From Alkaliphilus peptidifermentans DSM 18978 (GTDB taxonomy: Bacteria > Bacillota > Clostridia > Peptostreptococcales > Natronincolaceae): DNA of 64,000 nucleotides. The notes below the pieces were generated by a model. It did no database searches. It was not told the DNA's origin and was given only the letters and a program-made list of their open reading frames with translations. Below, in pieces: positions 8,843-17,721 of the stretch; position 1 is the first letter of the stretch; each line of letters begins with the position of its first letter. Location: contig NZ_FMUS01000027.1 of assembly GCF_900101495.1 (NCBI RefSeq), positions 1-64,000 on the forward strand. The letters run 5' to 3'. The translations under genes were made by a program, and so were the position numbers.

Positions 8843-9982
8843 TTATTTCAACAGATTAGCTGCTATTACCATTTTTTGCACTTCAGATGTTCCTTCGTAT
8901 ATTTCTGTAATTTTTGCATCCCTCATCATTCTTTCAACTGGATACTCCCTTGTATAACCATAGCCACCATGTAGCTGCACTGCCTTTGTTGTAACCTCCA
9001 TAGCTGTTTCAGAAGCATATAGCTTAGCCATTGCAGCTTCGTTTGCATAGGGTAGATTGCTTTCCTTTAGGTAGGCAGCCTTATAAACCAACATACGGGC
9101 TGCTTCAATTTTTGTTTTCATTTCTGCCAATTGGAACTGTGTATTCTGGAAATATGACAAGGGCTTTCCAAACTGTCTTCTTTCTTTAACATAATTGACC
9201 GTTTCATCCAATGCTCCTTGGGCTATTCCTAAGGCTTGGGCTGCAATTCCAATTCTACCTCCATCAAGGGTTTTCATGGCAATTGAGAATCCTTTACCTT
9301 CCTTGCCAATAAGATTCTCTTTTGGAATTATACAGTTTTCAAATATTAATTCACAGGTGGATGAGCCTCGTATTCCCATTTTTGCTTCCTTCTTGCCAAT
9401 TGTGAATCCAGGTGTGTCAGCTTCAACTATGAAGGCTGAAATGCCTCTTGTTCCTTGGCTTTTATCTGTCATTGCCATAATAACGTATATATCAGCTATC
9501 CCAGCATTGGTAATGAATATTTTTGACCCATTAATAATATAGTTATCTCCATCTTTTACTGCAACGGTTTGCTGCGCTGCAGCATCAGTTCCTGCATTGG
9601 CTTCTGTTAGAGCAAAGGCTCCTAGTTTTTCTCCACTTGCCAAGGGAACTAAATATTTTAACTTCTGCTCCTCTGAACCAAATTCAAAAATAGGTGCTCC
9701 ACAAAGGGAAGTGTGGGCAGATACAACTACTCCAGTAGTTGCGCATGCTTTAGATAAAGTTTCTACTGCCAGAATATAGGATAAAATATCCCCTCCAGCT
9801 CCACCGTACTTCTTTGGAAAAGGAATACCCATAAATCCATATCTTTTTAGTTTTTCTAATGTATTTACAGGAAAGGTTTCTGTTTCATCAATTTCTTCTG
9901 CCCATGGCTTTACTTCCTTTTCTGTAAATTCTTCATAGAGCTTTATTAGCATCTGATGCTCCTTTAATAGATTAAAATTCAT
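8843..9982 (-). CDS. Short-chain acyl-CoA dehydrogenase (butyryl-CoA type)
   Basis: FAD enzyme interconverting crotonyl-CoA and butyryl-CoA, paired here with EtfAB. ATG 9982 follows AGGAGG by seven bases; a start seven codons earlier lacks a site. The 379 residues match the family length. Visible features: FAD-binding LTEANAGTDA (about residue 125) and TNAGIADIYVIMA, the second signature QLHGGYGYTREYPVERMMRDAK, and the catalytic base Glu363 in IYEGTSE. The neighbours (Etf, hydratase, thiolase) favour a C4 substrate, but specificity cannot be read from sequence, so I give no bcd symbol. A sigma-54 promoter drives this unit. Confidence 0.92.
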   Translation of the reverse strand: MNFNLLKEHQMLIKLYEEFTEKEVKPWAEEIDETETFPVNTLEKLKRYGFMGIPFPKKYGGAGGDILSYILAVETLSKACATTGVVVSAHTSLCGAPIFEFGSEEQKLKYLVPLASGEKLGAFALTEANAGTDAAAQQTVAVKDGDNYIINGSKIFITNAGIADIYVIMAMTDKSQGTRGISAFIVEADTPGFTIGKKEAKMGIRGSSTCELIFENCIIPKENLIGKEGKGFSIAMKTLDGGRIGIAAQALGIAQGALDETVNYVKERRQFGKPLSYFQNTQFQLAEMKTKIEAARMLVYKAAYLKESNLPYANEAAMAKLYASETAMEVTTKAVQLHGGYGYTREYPVERMMRDAKITEIYEGTSEVQKMVIAANLLK

Positions 9983-10010
9983 TCTGTAACCTCCTATGCT
10001 CATTCATTTT

Positions 10011-10427
10011 TTATTTTGGGGGTATAACTGTTGCTATCCCCGAGAGAACCATTTCATTTCTTTGATTTCGACAAGTGGTACTTAGCTTAATGCGGTTCTT
10101 TTCTTCTATTATCTCTATCACCTCAACCTCTGCAGTGATGGTATCTAAAAACCTGACTGGAGCAGTAAACTTTAGCTCCTGACTTAAGTATATAGTTCCT
10201 GGACCTGGTAGTTGTGTGCCCAATACTGTTGATATTAGTCCAGCCGTCAGCATGCCATGGACTATTCTGTCTTTGAAGATACTGTCCTTACTATAGCTTG
10301 CATTAATATGGGCGGGATTAAAATCACCAGTTATTCCTGCATATAAATAAACATCTGTTTCTGATAAGGTTTTTTGAAACATTGCAGTATCGCCAATTTT
10401 TAAATCCTTTATGGTTTTCCCCTTCAT
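10011..10427 (-). CDS. MaoC-type (R)-specific enoyl-CoA hydratase
   Basis: Hot-dog-fold hydratase likely interconverting (R)-3-hydroxyacyl-CoA and 2-enoyl-CoA (PhaJ-like). The 138 residues carry the hydratase 2 motif YAGITGDFNPAHIN with catalytic Asp35 and His40. KDRIVHGMLTAGLIS follows as in PhaJ. ATG 10427 follows AGGAGG; the frame is open 32 codons further up but without a ribosome site, and the sigma-54 promoter at 10466-10481 lies inside that extension, which rules it out. It is first in the unit with acyl-CoA dehydrogenase and etfBA. No S-specific crotonase is seen in the window. Confidence 0.88.
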   Translation of the reverse strand: MKGKTIKDLKIGDTAMFQKTLSETDVYLYAGITGDFNPAHINASYSKDSIFKDRIVHGMLTAGLISTVLGTQLPGPGTIYLSQELKFTAPVRFLDTITAEVEVIEIIEEKNRIKLSTTCRNQRNEMVLSGIATVIPPK

Positions 10428-10465
10428 ATAAAATCCTCCTATCGATGACATACATCTTATTAATT

Positions 10466-10481
10466 CGCAAGTTCTATACCA
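10466..10481 (-). promoter_or_regulatory. Sigma-54 promoter of hydratase-acd-etfBA unit
   Basis: TGGTATAGAACTTGCG on the minus strand: GG and GC ten bases apart, with TTGC intact at -12. Predicted start about 10455, some 28 bases before the ATG, leaving room for the ribosome site. A similar element precedes the CoA-transferase and thiolase genes. Confidence 0.7.
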
Positions 10482-10641
10482 AAATCCTTTTATTTGATAT
10501 TTTTTTAACATTAATTTTTTCATGTCCTAATCTGAACGACTCCAAACTCGCCATTTTCTAATACTATTTATTAAATATTATAAAGATATTAAAAGGTAAA
10601 AGGATTTTTATGTTAATATTTTAACTTTTAAAGGCTTATAT

Positions 10642-10686
10642 AAACCACAGTAATCTGTACATTTTTTGAACAGTTTACTGTGGTTT
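10642..10686 (-). terminator. Terminator after fabG-like gene
   Basis: Long stem AAACCACAGTAA paired with TTACTGTGGTTT (one bulge region CTGTTC/TACAG) around an A-rich loop, 76 bases past the end of the reductase gene. It separates the CoA-transferase-permease-reductase unit from the hydratase unit. Confidence 0.8.
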
Positions 10687-10761
10687 ATCCTTCTAATTAA
10701 GCGACATATGGGTTTATGTCTGAAATATATACACTGTCCAAATACTTTACAGTGCTTTTCT

Positions 10762-11502
10762 CTATAATACTACTCCTCCATCTACACTCAGAACTGTTCC
10801 TGTAATGAATTTTGCTTCATCTGATGCTAAAAATGCATAGGCATTTGCAATATCCTCTGGCATACCCAGTAATCTAATGGGGGATTTATCCTTCATTAAT
10901 TCCAGCACCTTTTCAGGCATTTTTTCTGTCATCGGTGTTAAGATAAATCCGGGGGCTACTGCGTTAACACGTATTCCTTTTCTGCCTAATTCCTTTGCCC
11001 ACGTCTTAGTCATACCTATTACACCAAATTTTGTTGCAGCATAGTTGGTTTGACCAAAATTTCCATATACTCCAACAACTGAAGATGCATTAAGGATAAC
11101 ACCTCTGCCCTTTTCAGCCATTACAGCAGACACGATTTGTGTGCAATTGTAGACCCCTTTTAGATTTACGGCAATAACCTTATCAAAATCTTCTTCTGGC
11201 ATTTTTAATAGCTGATTATCTGCTGTAATACCAGCGTTGTTAACTAATACATCAATTCTACCCCATTTACTTATAATATCATCCACCATTACTTGAATTT
11301 GGTCACGGTTGACCACGTTTACATCATAGGCTAAAACCTCTCCACCTATTTCTTTAATTTCTGCTACAACTTCATCCATTGATTCTAATCTGATATTTGC
11401 AACAACCACCTTTGCACCCTCTTGAGCAAACTTAATTGCAGTTGCCTTTCCAATTCCTCGAGCTGCCCCAGTAACAATAACAACTTTGTCTTTTAATTTC
11501 AT
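10762..11502 (-). CDS. SDR reductase, FabG/PhaB type (3-oxoacyl-CoA or -ACP)
   Basis: Short-chain dehydrogenase of 246 residues, probably NAD(P)H-dependent reduction of acetoacetyl-CoA to (R)-3-hydroxybutyryl-CoA or the reverse. Features: cofactor loop TGAARGIGKA (11-20), NNAG (88-91), catalytic Ser140/141, Tyr154 and Lys158 in NYAATKFG, and the C-terminal SVDGGVVL. FabG of fatty acid synthesis looks the same, so the C4-CoA role is inferred from its place behind a CoA-transferase and permease and a sigma-54 promoter, with no fatty-acid synthesis genes near. A strong terminator follows. Confidence 0.82.
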   Translation of the reverse strand: MKLKDKVVIVTGAARGIGKATAIKFAQEGAKVVVANIRLESMDEVVAEIKEIGGEVLAYDVNVVNRDQIQVMVDDIISKWGRIDVLVNNAGITADNQLLKMPEEDFDKVIAVNLKGVYNCTQIVSAVMAEKGRGVILNASSVVGVYGNFGQTNYAATKFGVIGMTKTWAKELGRKGIRVNAVAPGFILTPMTEKMPEKVLELMKDKSPIRLLGMPEDIANAYAFLASDEAKFITGTVLSVDGGVVL

Positions 11503-11567
11503 AGTTTTCCCTCCTAAAAAATTTTACCTATCTTGGTTAAGTTTTTTAATAAATTCGTTAACATATT

Positions 11568-12869
11568 CTATACAAGACCTATGCTTGCAAAGATAATTGC
11601 AACTATAACTGACACTATAGGTATTGCTGTACCAACCATAAAGATGTCTTTGTAGGAATCCTTGTGGGTCATTGCACAAACTGCCAATAGTGTTAATACT
11701 GCACCGTTATGAGGTAATGTATCTAAGCCTCCACTGGATAAGGATGCAACACGGTGAAACGCTTCAAGGGGTATATTTGCTGTAGCAGCTAACTCAACAT
11801 ATTTGTCCCCTAATGCTGCTAATGCAATCCCCAGACCGCCAGATGCTGAGCCTGTTGCTCCTGCAAGGATATTTACAGCAACGGCTTCTGATATAAGGGG
11901 ATTACCCTTAATCCCAAGCACCATCTCTGTTAAGGTTTCGAAGCCTGGTACTGCCCTAACGACAGCTCCAAATCCTACGGCAGCACTTGTATTGATAATA
12001 GCTAATACTGATCCGGCTGCTCCTGCATTTATCGTCTCGATTAATTTAGGTAATCTTTTTATATTTATTAGTATTGCAGCAAAAATACCTACTACTAAAG
12101 GTGGTATTACCTGTTGTGCTGCTGGCAATTCTTTAGTGAAAACATTTAAGATAATAATAACTAGGAATAATGGTATTGATGATAAAAGTGGGTTTGGTAA
12201 TGTAGCTACATCAACTTCACTTACTTTAGTATCTGGCTCAGTAAATACATCCCCTGCAACGGTTAATTTTTTCTGTCTGTATGTTAGCCAAGCCAATCCC
12301 CCACCACACATTACAATTGCTGCGGCAATGCCCATGATAGGAGCAGCAGCTGGTGTGGTACCGAAATATTGCATTGGAATTAAGTTTTGAATTTGTGGTG
12401 TTCCTGGTAAGGCTGTCATTGTAAAGGTAAAAGAACCTAAAGCAATGGCACCTGGAATTAATTTTCTGGAGATATTTGCTTCTCTATAAAGGGCAACAGC
12501 TAAAGGATATATAGCAAAAACTACTACAAATAACGATACACCACCATAGGTTAATATGGCACATGCTGCAACCACAGCTGCAATGGCGAACTTTGTACCA
12601 ATTAATTTAGTAATCCAATAGGCCACAGAACGTGCTGCCCCAGATTCGTCCATAACCTTACCAAATATAGCCCCCAGTAGGAATGCAGGAAACCATGCTT
12701 GTGCAAATCCTACAAGCCCAGCCATATAGGTTCCTGTATAGGCTGGCAAAAGCTCTAGTCCTCCTGAGAATGCAACCACCAGGGCTGCAATTGGAGCCAC
12801 CCAAATAATAGACATTCCTCGGTAAGCCAAATACATTAATAGTACTAATCCAATAATAATTCCTAACAT
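11568..12869 (-). CDS. GntP-family permease
   Basis: Integral membrane transporter of 433 residues with about 12 hydrophobic segments, of the gluconate:H+ symporter (GntP) family. That family also includes carriers for D-3-hydroxybutyrate and other short hydroxy acids (family knowledge). Recognisable stretches are ALGSFTFTMTALPGTPQIQN and ASGGLGIALAAL with SSGGLDTLPHNGAV near the C-terminus. It lies between the CoA-transferase and the FabG-like reductase, so a C4 acid such as 3-hydroxybutyrate, acetoacetate or crotonate is a more likely cargo than gluconate (inference). Confidence 0.85.
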   Translation of the reverse strand: MLGIIIGLVLLMYLAYRGMSIIWVAPIAALVVAFSGGLELLPAYTGTYMAGLVGFAQAWFPAFLLGAIFGKVMDESGAARSVAYWITKLIGTKFAIAAVVAACAILTYGGVSLFVVVFAIYPLAVALYREANISRKLIPGAIALGSFTFTMTALPGTPQIQNLIPMQYFGTTPAAAPIMGIAAAIVMCGGGLAWLTYRQKKLTVAGDVFTEPDTKVSEVDVATLPNPLLSSIPLFLVIIILNVFTKELPAAQQVIPPLVVGIFAAILINIKRLPKLIETINAGAAGSVLAIINTSAAVGFGAVVRAVPGFETLTEMVLGIKGNPLISEAVAVNILAGATGSASGGLGIALAALGDKYVELAATANIPLEAFHRVASLSSGGLDTLPHNGAVLTLLAVCAMTHKDSYKDIFMVGTAIPIVSVIVAIIFASIGLV

Positions 12870-12887
12870 TTATTCTCCCTCCACTCT

Positions 12888-14441
12888 TTAAATTGTTAAT
12901 CCTATTTTTTCAGGTTTAAAAATTCTCGTGTCCATTACCTTGAGTTCTGGGCTGATTGCTGGTTGGAATTCCATTTGATTCAAGATGTCTTTTTTCAAAT
13001 CTACTCCAGGCGCAATTTCTATCAACACAATTCCACCATTTTCCAATTTAAATACTGCTCTTTCTGTAATATAGATTACTGTTTGTTCTGTTTCATTTGC
13101 ATAATCTCCACTGAAGGTAATATGCTCCACCTGTTTAATAAACTTTTTAACTTTTCCTTCTTGATTGATTTTAAGCTGACCAGCTTCAATAGCAATATTT
13201 AAGCCACCTGCTGTAAAGGTGCCGCAGAATATAACTTTTTTTGCATTTTGAGTGATATTAATAAATCCACCAGCACCTGCTATTTTAGGTCCAAATTTGC
13301 TTACGTTTATATTTCCAACTCTGTCACATTCTGCTAATCCTAAGAAGGCTACATCTAAGCCACCTCCATCATAGAAGTCAAATTGATAGGGCTGATCAAT
13401 AATTGCTTCTGGATTAATGGCAGCTCCAAAGCTTAAACCACCTGCTGGAATACCACCAATTGGACCAGGCTCGACGGTTAACACCATTTCATTCCCAATT
13501 CCTTCTTCATTGGCTACGATTGCAACGCCCTCTGGCATACCAATACCTAAATTTACTATTGCGCTTGGTACTAATTCCATAGCTGCTCGTCTGGCTATTA
13601 CCTTCCTCTCATCCAATTTCATTGGTTTAACTGAATCCATGGGGACTTTTGTTGCACCAGTATAGCTGGAATTATATGCTTCTGCAAAGGTTTGCATGTG
13701 GTTATTCATATCCTGAGCCTCAACAATTGTATCAACATATATGCCAGGAATTTTCACAAGCTTTGGATCTAATGTCCCGGTTTTAACTATCTTTTCAACT
13801 TGGACAATCACCTTGCCTCCAGAATTTTTACATGCTTGAGCGATAGATAATACTTCTAGGGAGCCTGCCTCCTTTTCCATGGTTACGTTTCCATTTTCAT
13901 CTGCATAGGTTCCTCTAATTAGAGCAAAATCGATGGCAAATGACTTATAAATTAAATACTCTTTTCCTAATACTTCAATTAGTTCAACCAGGTCTTCTTT
14001 TGTCTTCTTATTCAGCTTTCCACCATCGATCCTTGGATCGACAAAGGTCTTTAGCCCTACCTTTGTGATGGTACCTGGTTTTTTAGCTGCAATATCTCTA
14101 AAAAGATGAGAAATTGAACCTTGAGGAAAATTATACGCTTCAATTTTATTTTCGAAGGCTAACTTTTGTATTTTAGGAACTAGCCCCCAGTGTCCTCCAA
14201 TTACTCTTTTCAATAGTCCCTCGTGGCCTAAATGATTTAAGCCCCGCTCCTTACCATCACCTTGCCCGGCTGCGTACACCAATGTCAGGTTCTTTGGTTC
14301 ATTTGTTTCTGTAAATCTTTTTTCTAGTGCAATTTCTAGTTCCTCAGGTACAGCATTACCAACGAAGCCCCCCGTTGCCAGTGTACTGTCTGATTTAATC
14401 AATTTTACTGCTTCATCTGCAGTCATAAACTTAGGTGCCAA
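12888..14441 (-). CDS. Acyl-CoA:acid CoA-transferase, fused alpha-beta (Pct/YdiF type)
   Basis: Moves CoA between short-chain acids such as acetate, acetoacetate, propionate and butyrate through a glutamyl-CoA thioester. The 517 residues are a natural fusion of the two family I CoA-transferase domains (about 1-270 and 280-517). The catalytic Glu is Glu324 in [14 protein letters not shown], and the oxyanion region [17 protein letters not shown] follows. The start is TTG at 14441 with GGAGGA seven bases upstream; no ATG fits as well. It is first in a unit with the permease and reductase, directly behind a clear sigma-54 promoter. Confidence 0.9.
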   Translation of the reverse strand: MAPKFMTADEAVKLIKSDSTLATGGFVGNAVPEELEIALEKRFTETNEPKNLTLVYAAGQGDGKERGLNHLGHEGLLKRVIGGHWGLVPKIQKLAFENKIEAYNFPQGSISHLFRDIAAKKPGTITKVGLKTFVDPRIDGGKLNKKTKEDLVELIEVLGKEYLIYKSFAIDFALIRGTYADENGNVTMEKEAGSLEVLSIAQACKNSGGKVIVQVEKIVKTGTLDPKLVKIPGIYVDTIVEAQDMNNHMQTFAEAYNSSYTGATKVPMDSVKPMKLDERKVIARRAAMELVPSAIVNLGIGMPEGVAIVANEEGIGNEMVLTVEPGPIGGIPAGGLSFGAAINPEAIIDQPYQFDFYDGGGLDVAFLGLAECDRVGNINVSKFGPKIAGAGGFINITQNAKKVIFCGTFTAGGLNIAIEAGQLKINQEGKVKKFIKQVEHITFSGDYANETEQTVIYITERAVFKLENGGIVLIEIAPGVDLKKDILNQMEFQPAISPELKVMDTRIFKPEKIGLTI

Positions 14442-14479
14442 AATAAAATCCTCCTCTCATAAATATTGATAATATATAT

Positions 14480-14495
14480 TGCAACCCTTATGCCA
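14480..14495 (-). promoter_or_regulatory. Sigma-54 promoter of CoA-transferase unit
   Basis: TGGCATAAGGGTTGCA on the minus strand; close to the consensus TGGCAC-N5-TTGCA with GG and GC ten bases apart. Predicted start near 14469, 28 bases before the TTG codon. Confidence 0.85.
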
Positions 14496-14608
14496 ACTTC
14501 ACCAATGGCTAGATTCCAATATATTATCCTAATTTACAATGAAAAGGAGGATGGTTTTTAAGGATAACGTTCAGATTATGAACATTATTGTTCTAAACAA
14601 ATAGATTT

Positions 14609-14648
14609 GCCGCTGTTATTTTTTTGACTATTCTGAAATAACAGTGCC
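14609..14648 (-). terminator. Hairpin after sigma-54 activator gene
   Basis: GGC-CTGTTATTT with AAATAACAG-GC pair around a 15-base loop, with mismatches near the base. On the minus strand it lies 63 bases past the activator stop and before the CoA-transferase promoter. The U tract is poor. Confidence 0.5.
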
Positions 14649-14710
14649 TATGCTTTATTAGTAATGATTATTTTCTAAAGTGTTCAGTAATTGTTCACTG
14701 TTCATTTTAT

Positions 14711-16162
14711 TTACACTTCCAGTCCATACTTCTTCATTTTTTCGTAGAGACTTGTTCGACTTATTCCCAATTTCCTTGCAGTCTTATACTTATTATTTTC
14801 TGTTTCCTTCAAGGCATTCTTTATTGCTTTTTTTTCTACTTCCTCAATAATTTCCTTTAAGCTTCCTTCCTGATAATAATTACTGCCTTTATCCCTAATT
14901 TCTCCCCTAATATGATAAGGTAAATGCTCTACCATAATTGTTGCCTCTTTTTCAATAAAATTAAGGGCTCTTTCAATAACATTTGCTAATTCTCTAATAT
15001 TACCCGGCCAGTTATATCTAACAAGGGCATTCATGGCTTCGGTGGAAACCTCTGTAACATGACAGTTCATCTCCTTAGAGAGCTTTTTTATTAAATACTG
15101 TGTTAATAAGCGAATGTCATCCTTGCGCTCTCTTAAGGGTGGTATTCTTATATTTACTACATTTAATCTATAATATAAATCCTCTCTAAATTGCTTTTTC
15201 ATAACCATTTCAGCAAGATCTCTATTGGTTGCTGCTATTATTCTAACATCTATCTTATAGCTCTTAATTCCACCTATTCTTTCAACTTCTCTTTCTTGGA
15301 TAACCCTTAGTATTTTGACCTGCATGTTATAGGGTAAATCTCCAATTTCATCTAAAAATATAGTGCTTTTATTAGCGAGTTCGAATTTTCCAGGCTTTCC
15401 ACTTTTCTTAGCACCAGTAAAGGCCCCTGACTCATAGCCAAATAACTCAGATTCAAGTAATTCTGCAGGAATAGCACCACAATTGATTTTTATTAAGGGA
15501 TAATCAGCCCTTGAGCTGGCGTTATGAATAGCATGGGCAAACAATTCCTTTCCCGTTCCGCTCTCTCCTAAAAGCATTACATTGGATTTTGTAGCAGCCA
15601 CCTTACCAGCTAATTCCTTGGCTCTAATTATCTTATCACTGTAGCCAACAATATTACTGAAGGTGTAGTCTCCCCCCAGTGCCTTCTTAAGTTCTTCCTT
15701 ATAAAATTCAATTTGATTTTCCATTCTTAATATTTTTTTTACGTATACATCAAGCTCCACCAAATTTTTAAATATTACGGTTCCTACAGCACCAATTATC
15801 CTTCCTTTTTGAAAAATTGGTATCCTGTCTGCTATCATCTGATTTCCTTTAATATTCTGTATATCACCTATTTCTTTATGACCTGTCTTTACAACAATAT
15901 GCATTCTAGTATTTTCAATTACTTCTGTAACATGCTTCCCTATTGCTTCTTCTTGGGATATTCCTATAAACTGACAATAGCATCTATTTATCATAACTAT
16001 ATAACCCTCGTCATCTACAACAACAACCCAATTATATACATTGTCAAATATATACTTATATAAATTTAATAAAAATTCCTTTCCTTCAAAAGGCTGTCCA
16101 CTATCTATACTGCCATTCAATTGATTAAAGGCAAAATACTTTGCTTTTTTGTCTAAAGAAAT
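14711..16162 (-). CDS. Sigma-54 activator with PAS sensor domain
   Basis: Bacterial enhancer-binding protein, about 483 residues. A PAS-like domain (about 35-135, [19 protein letters not shown]) is followed by the AAA+ domain with Walker A GESGTGKE, the sigma-54 contact loop GAFTGA, Walker [11 protein letters not shown], and a Fis-type helix-turn-helix ([20 protein letters not shown]). No phosphorylation receiver is present, so it probably senses a small ligand. It sits between two sigma-54-preceded units and most likely controls them, like AtoC for the E. coli ato operon. The start is odd: AGGAGG ends at 16171, eight bases before ATT 16162; the frame's GTG (16171) overlaps that site and no ATG fits. 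Confidence 0.92.
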   Translation of the reverse strand: MSLDKKAKYFAFNQLNGSIDSGQPFEGKEFLLNLYKYIFDNVYNWVVVVDDEGYIVMINRCYCQFIGISQEEAIGKHVTEVIENTRMHIVVKTGHKEIGDIQNIKGNQMIADRIPIFQKGRIIGAVGTVIFKNLVELDVYVKKILRMENQIEFYKEELKKALGGDYTFSNIVGYSDKIIRAKELAGKVAATKSNVMLLGESGTGKELFAHAIHNASSRADYPLIKINCGAIPAELLESELFGYESGAFTGAKKSGKPGKFELANKSTIFLDEIGDLPYNMQVKILRVIQEREVERIGGIKSYKIDVRIIAATNRDLAEMVMKKQFREDLYYRLNVVNIRIPPLRERKDDIRLLTQYLIKKLSKEMNCHVTEVSTEAMNALVRYNWPGNIRELANVIERALNFIEKEATIMVEHLPYHIRGEIRDKGSNYYQEGSLKEIIEEVEKKAIKNALKETENNKYKTARKLGISRTSLYEKMKKYGLEV

Positions 16163-16202
16163 GAGAAACACCTCCTTTTCTTTAACACTGAACTATTTAA
16201 AA

Positions 16203-16232
16203 GCAGCAAAACACCCTAGGGTATTTTGCTGC
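16203..16232 (-). terminator. Terminator after thiolase
   Basis: GCAGCAAAATACCC pairs with GGGTGTTTTGCTGC around a two-base turn (one wobble), followed by TTTTAAATA on the minus strand. It separates the thiolase gene from the activator gene. Confidence 0.85.
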
Positions 16233-16240
16233 CTTCTTTA

Positions 16241-17419
16241 CTATCTCTTTACAATAACTGCAGTACCCATTCCACCACCGATGCATAATGTAGCTAATCC
16301 GTAGGTGGATTCCCTCTTCATCATCTCATAAAGGAGTGTTACTAGAATTCTTGCTCCACTGGCCCCAACTGGATGTCCTAAAGCAATGGCTCCACCATTA
16401 ACATTTACTTTTTCGGAATCCCAATTTAATTCCTTTTTTACAGCTAGAGCTTGGGCAGCAAAAGCTTCATTTGCTTCAATTAAGTCCATATCTTCAAGGG
16501 TTAATCCTGCCTTTGATAAGGCTTTTTGGCTGGAAGGTACTGGTCCAATACCCATGATTGAAGGCTCAACACCTGCATTTGCATAGGATGCGATGGTTGC
16601 CATGGGGGTTATCCCCAGTTCATCTGCCTTTTCCCTAGACATAATTACCAGTGCCGCAGCCCCATCGTTGATTCCTGATGCATTTGCCGCTGTAACCGTT
16701 CCATCTTTTTTAAAGGCTGGTCTAATCTTGCCCAGCTTATCTATAGTAACACCAGCCTTTGGATATTCATCAGTATCAACAACAATTGGATCTCCCTTTC
16801 TCTGTGGAATTTCTACAGATACAATTTCATCTTTAAATCTGCCTTCAGTAATGGCTTTTTCTGCCTTGTTTTGACTTAATACCGCAAAGTGATCCTGTTC
16901 TTCTTTAGTGATTCCATATTTTTCTGCAAGGTTTTCTGCAGTAATTCCCATATGATAATCCTCGAAGGCATCTGTTAATGCATCGTGCACCATGGAATCA
17001 ATAATTTGATCATGTCCCATTTTAACTCCCCAACGGGCTTTCTTCAAAATATAGGGAGCTTGGCTCATGTTTTCTGTTCCTCCCACAACTACAATATCAT
17101 TATCTCCAGCAATAATGGTTTGAGCTGCCATTGAAACAGTTCTTAGTCCTGAACCACAAAGCATATTAATAGTTGTAGCTGGGACTCCAACAGGAATTCC
17201 TGCTTTAATAGAAGCTTGTCTTGCAACACCCTGTCCAAGTCCTGCCTGTAAAATACAACCCATGTATACTTCATCTACCTGCTCTGGACTAACACCGCTC
17301 CGATTTAATGCTTCTTTAATTACAATTGCCCCCAACTCAACAGCCGAAACGTTTGCCAATACTCCTCCAAAACTTCCTATTGGGGTTCTAACAGCACTAG
17401 TAATAACTATTTCTTTCAT
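16241..17419 (-). CDS. Acetyl-CoA acetyltransferase (thiolase)
   Basis: Condenses two acetyl-CoA to acetoacetyl-CoA, or cleaves the latter. The 392 residues include Cys88 ([10 protein letters not shown], acyl-enzyme nucleophile), His349 ([14 protein letters not shown]) and Cys379 (CIGGGMG), the full catalytic set of the AtoB/ThlA group. ATG 17419 follows GGAGG. It is a single-gene unit with its own sigma-54 promoter and terminator, upstream of the activator gene. Together with the reductase, hydratase and dehydrogenase it completes a route between acetyl-CoA and butyryl-CoA. Confidence 0.95.
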   Translation of the reverse strand: MKEIVITSAVRTPIGSFGGVLANVSAVELGAIVIKEALNRSGVSPEQVDEVYMGCILQAGLGQGVARQASIKAGIPVGVPATTINMLCGSGLRTVSMAAQTIIAGDNDIVVVGGTENMSQAPYILKKARWGVKMGHDQIIDSMVHDALTDAFEDYHMGITAENLAEKYGITKEEQDHFAVLSQNKAEKAITEGRFKDEIVSVEIPQRKGDPIVVDTDEYPKAGVTIDKLGKIRPAFKKDGTVTAANASGINDGAAALVIMSREKADELGITPMATIASYANAGVEPSIMGIGPVPSSQKALSKAGLTLEDMDLIEANEAFAAQALAVKKELNWDSEKVNVNGGAIALGHPVGASGARILVTLLYEMMKRESTYGLATLCIGGGMGTAVIVKR

Positions 17420-17454
17420 ACGAATTCCTCCTTTTATTTATTACTAAATATTAT

Positions 17455-17470
17455 TGCAAGAATTATACCA
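17455..17470 (-). promoter_or_regulatory. Sigma-54 promoter of thiolase gene
   Basis: TGGTATAATTCTTGCA on the minus strand: GG and GC ten bases apart, TTGCA intact. It nearly matches the element before the hydratase unit (TGGTATAGAACTTGCG). Predicted start about 17443, 25 bases before the ATG. Confidence 0.8.
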
Positions 17471-17489
17471 TTTTAAAAGAATGTAAACG

Positions 17490-17716
17490 GTTTAGAATTA
17501 AGAGTTATGAGTTAAAATATAAAACTAATGTTGAATGTTAAATGTTGAATGCTGAATGTTGTTGAAATTTACCAGAGGCAAATTTTTTTCTCTTTTCTTT
17601 TTTTGCTCTTCCCTCTTAATTCTTGACTCTTCCTGTTTTATTGGTTTTCTACTTTCCATTTTAGTTTTTAACTGTTTTAATTATTCATTACTCATTACTC
17701 ATTATTAATTATTCAT
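17490..17716. repeat. Low-complexity, phrase-like repeat stretch
   Basis: No gene is seen in this gap between thiolase and birA. It is built of short near-repeats: GTTGAATGTTAAATG and GTTGAATGCTGAATG side by side, then TTCTTTTTTTGCTCTTCCC-like pyrimidine runs, then ATTCATTACTCATTACTCATT. A similar patchwork (TTAACTCTTAACTC, CCATTTTCAATTTTC) occurs at 57925-58040. No strong hairpin or coding potential. Its role is unknown. Confidence 0.55.
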
Positions 17717-17721
17717 TGCCT

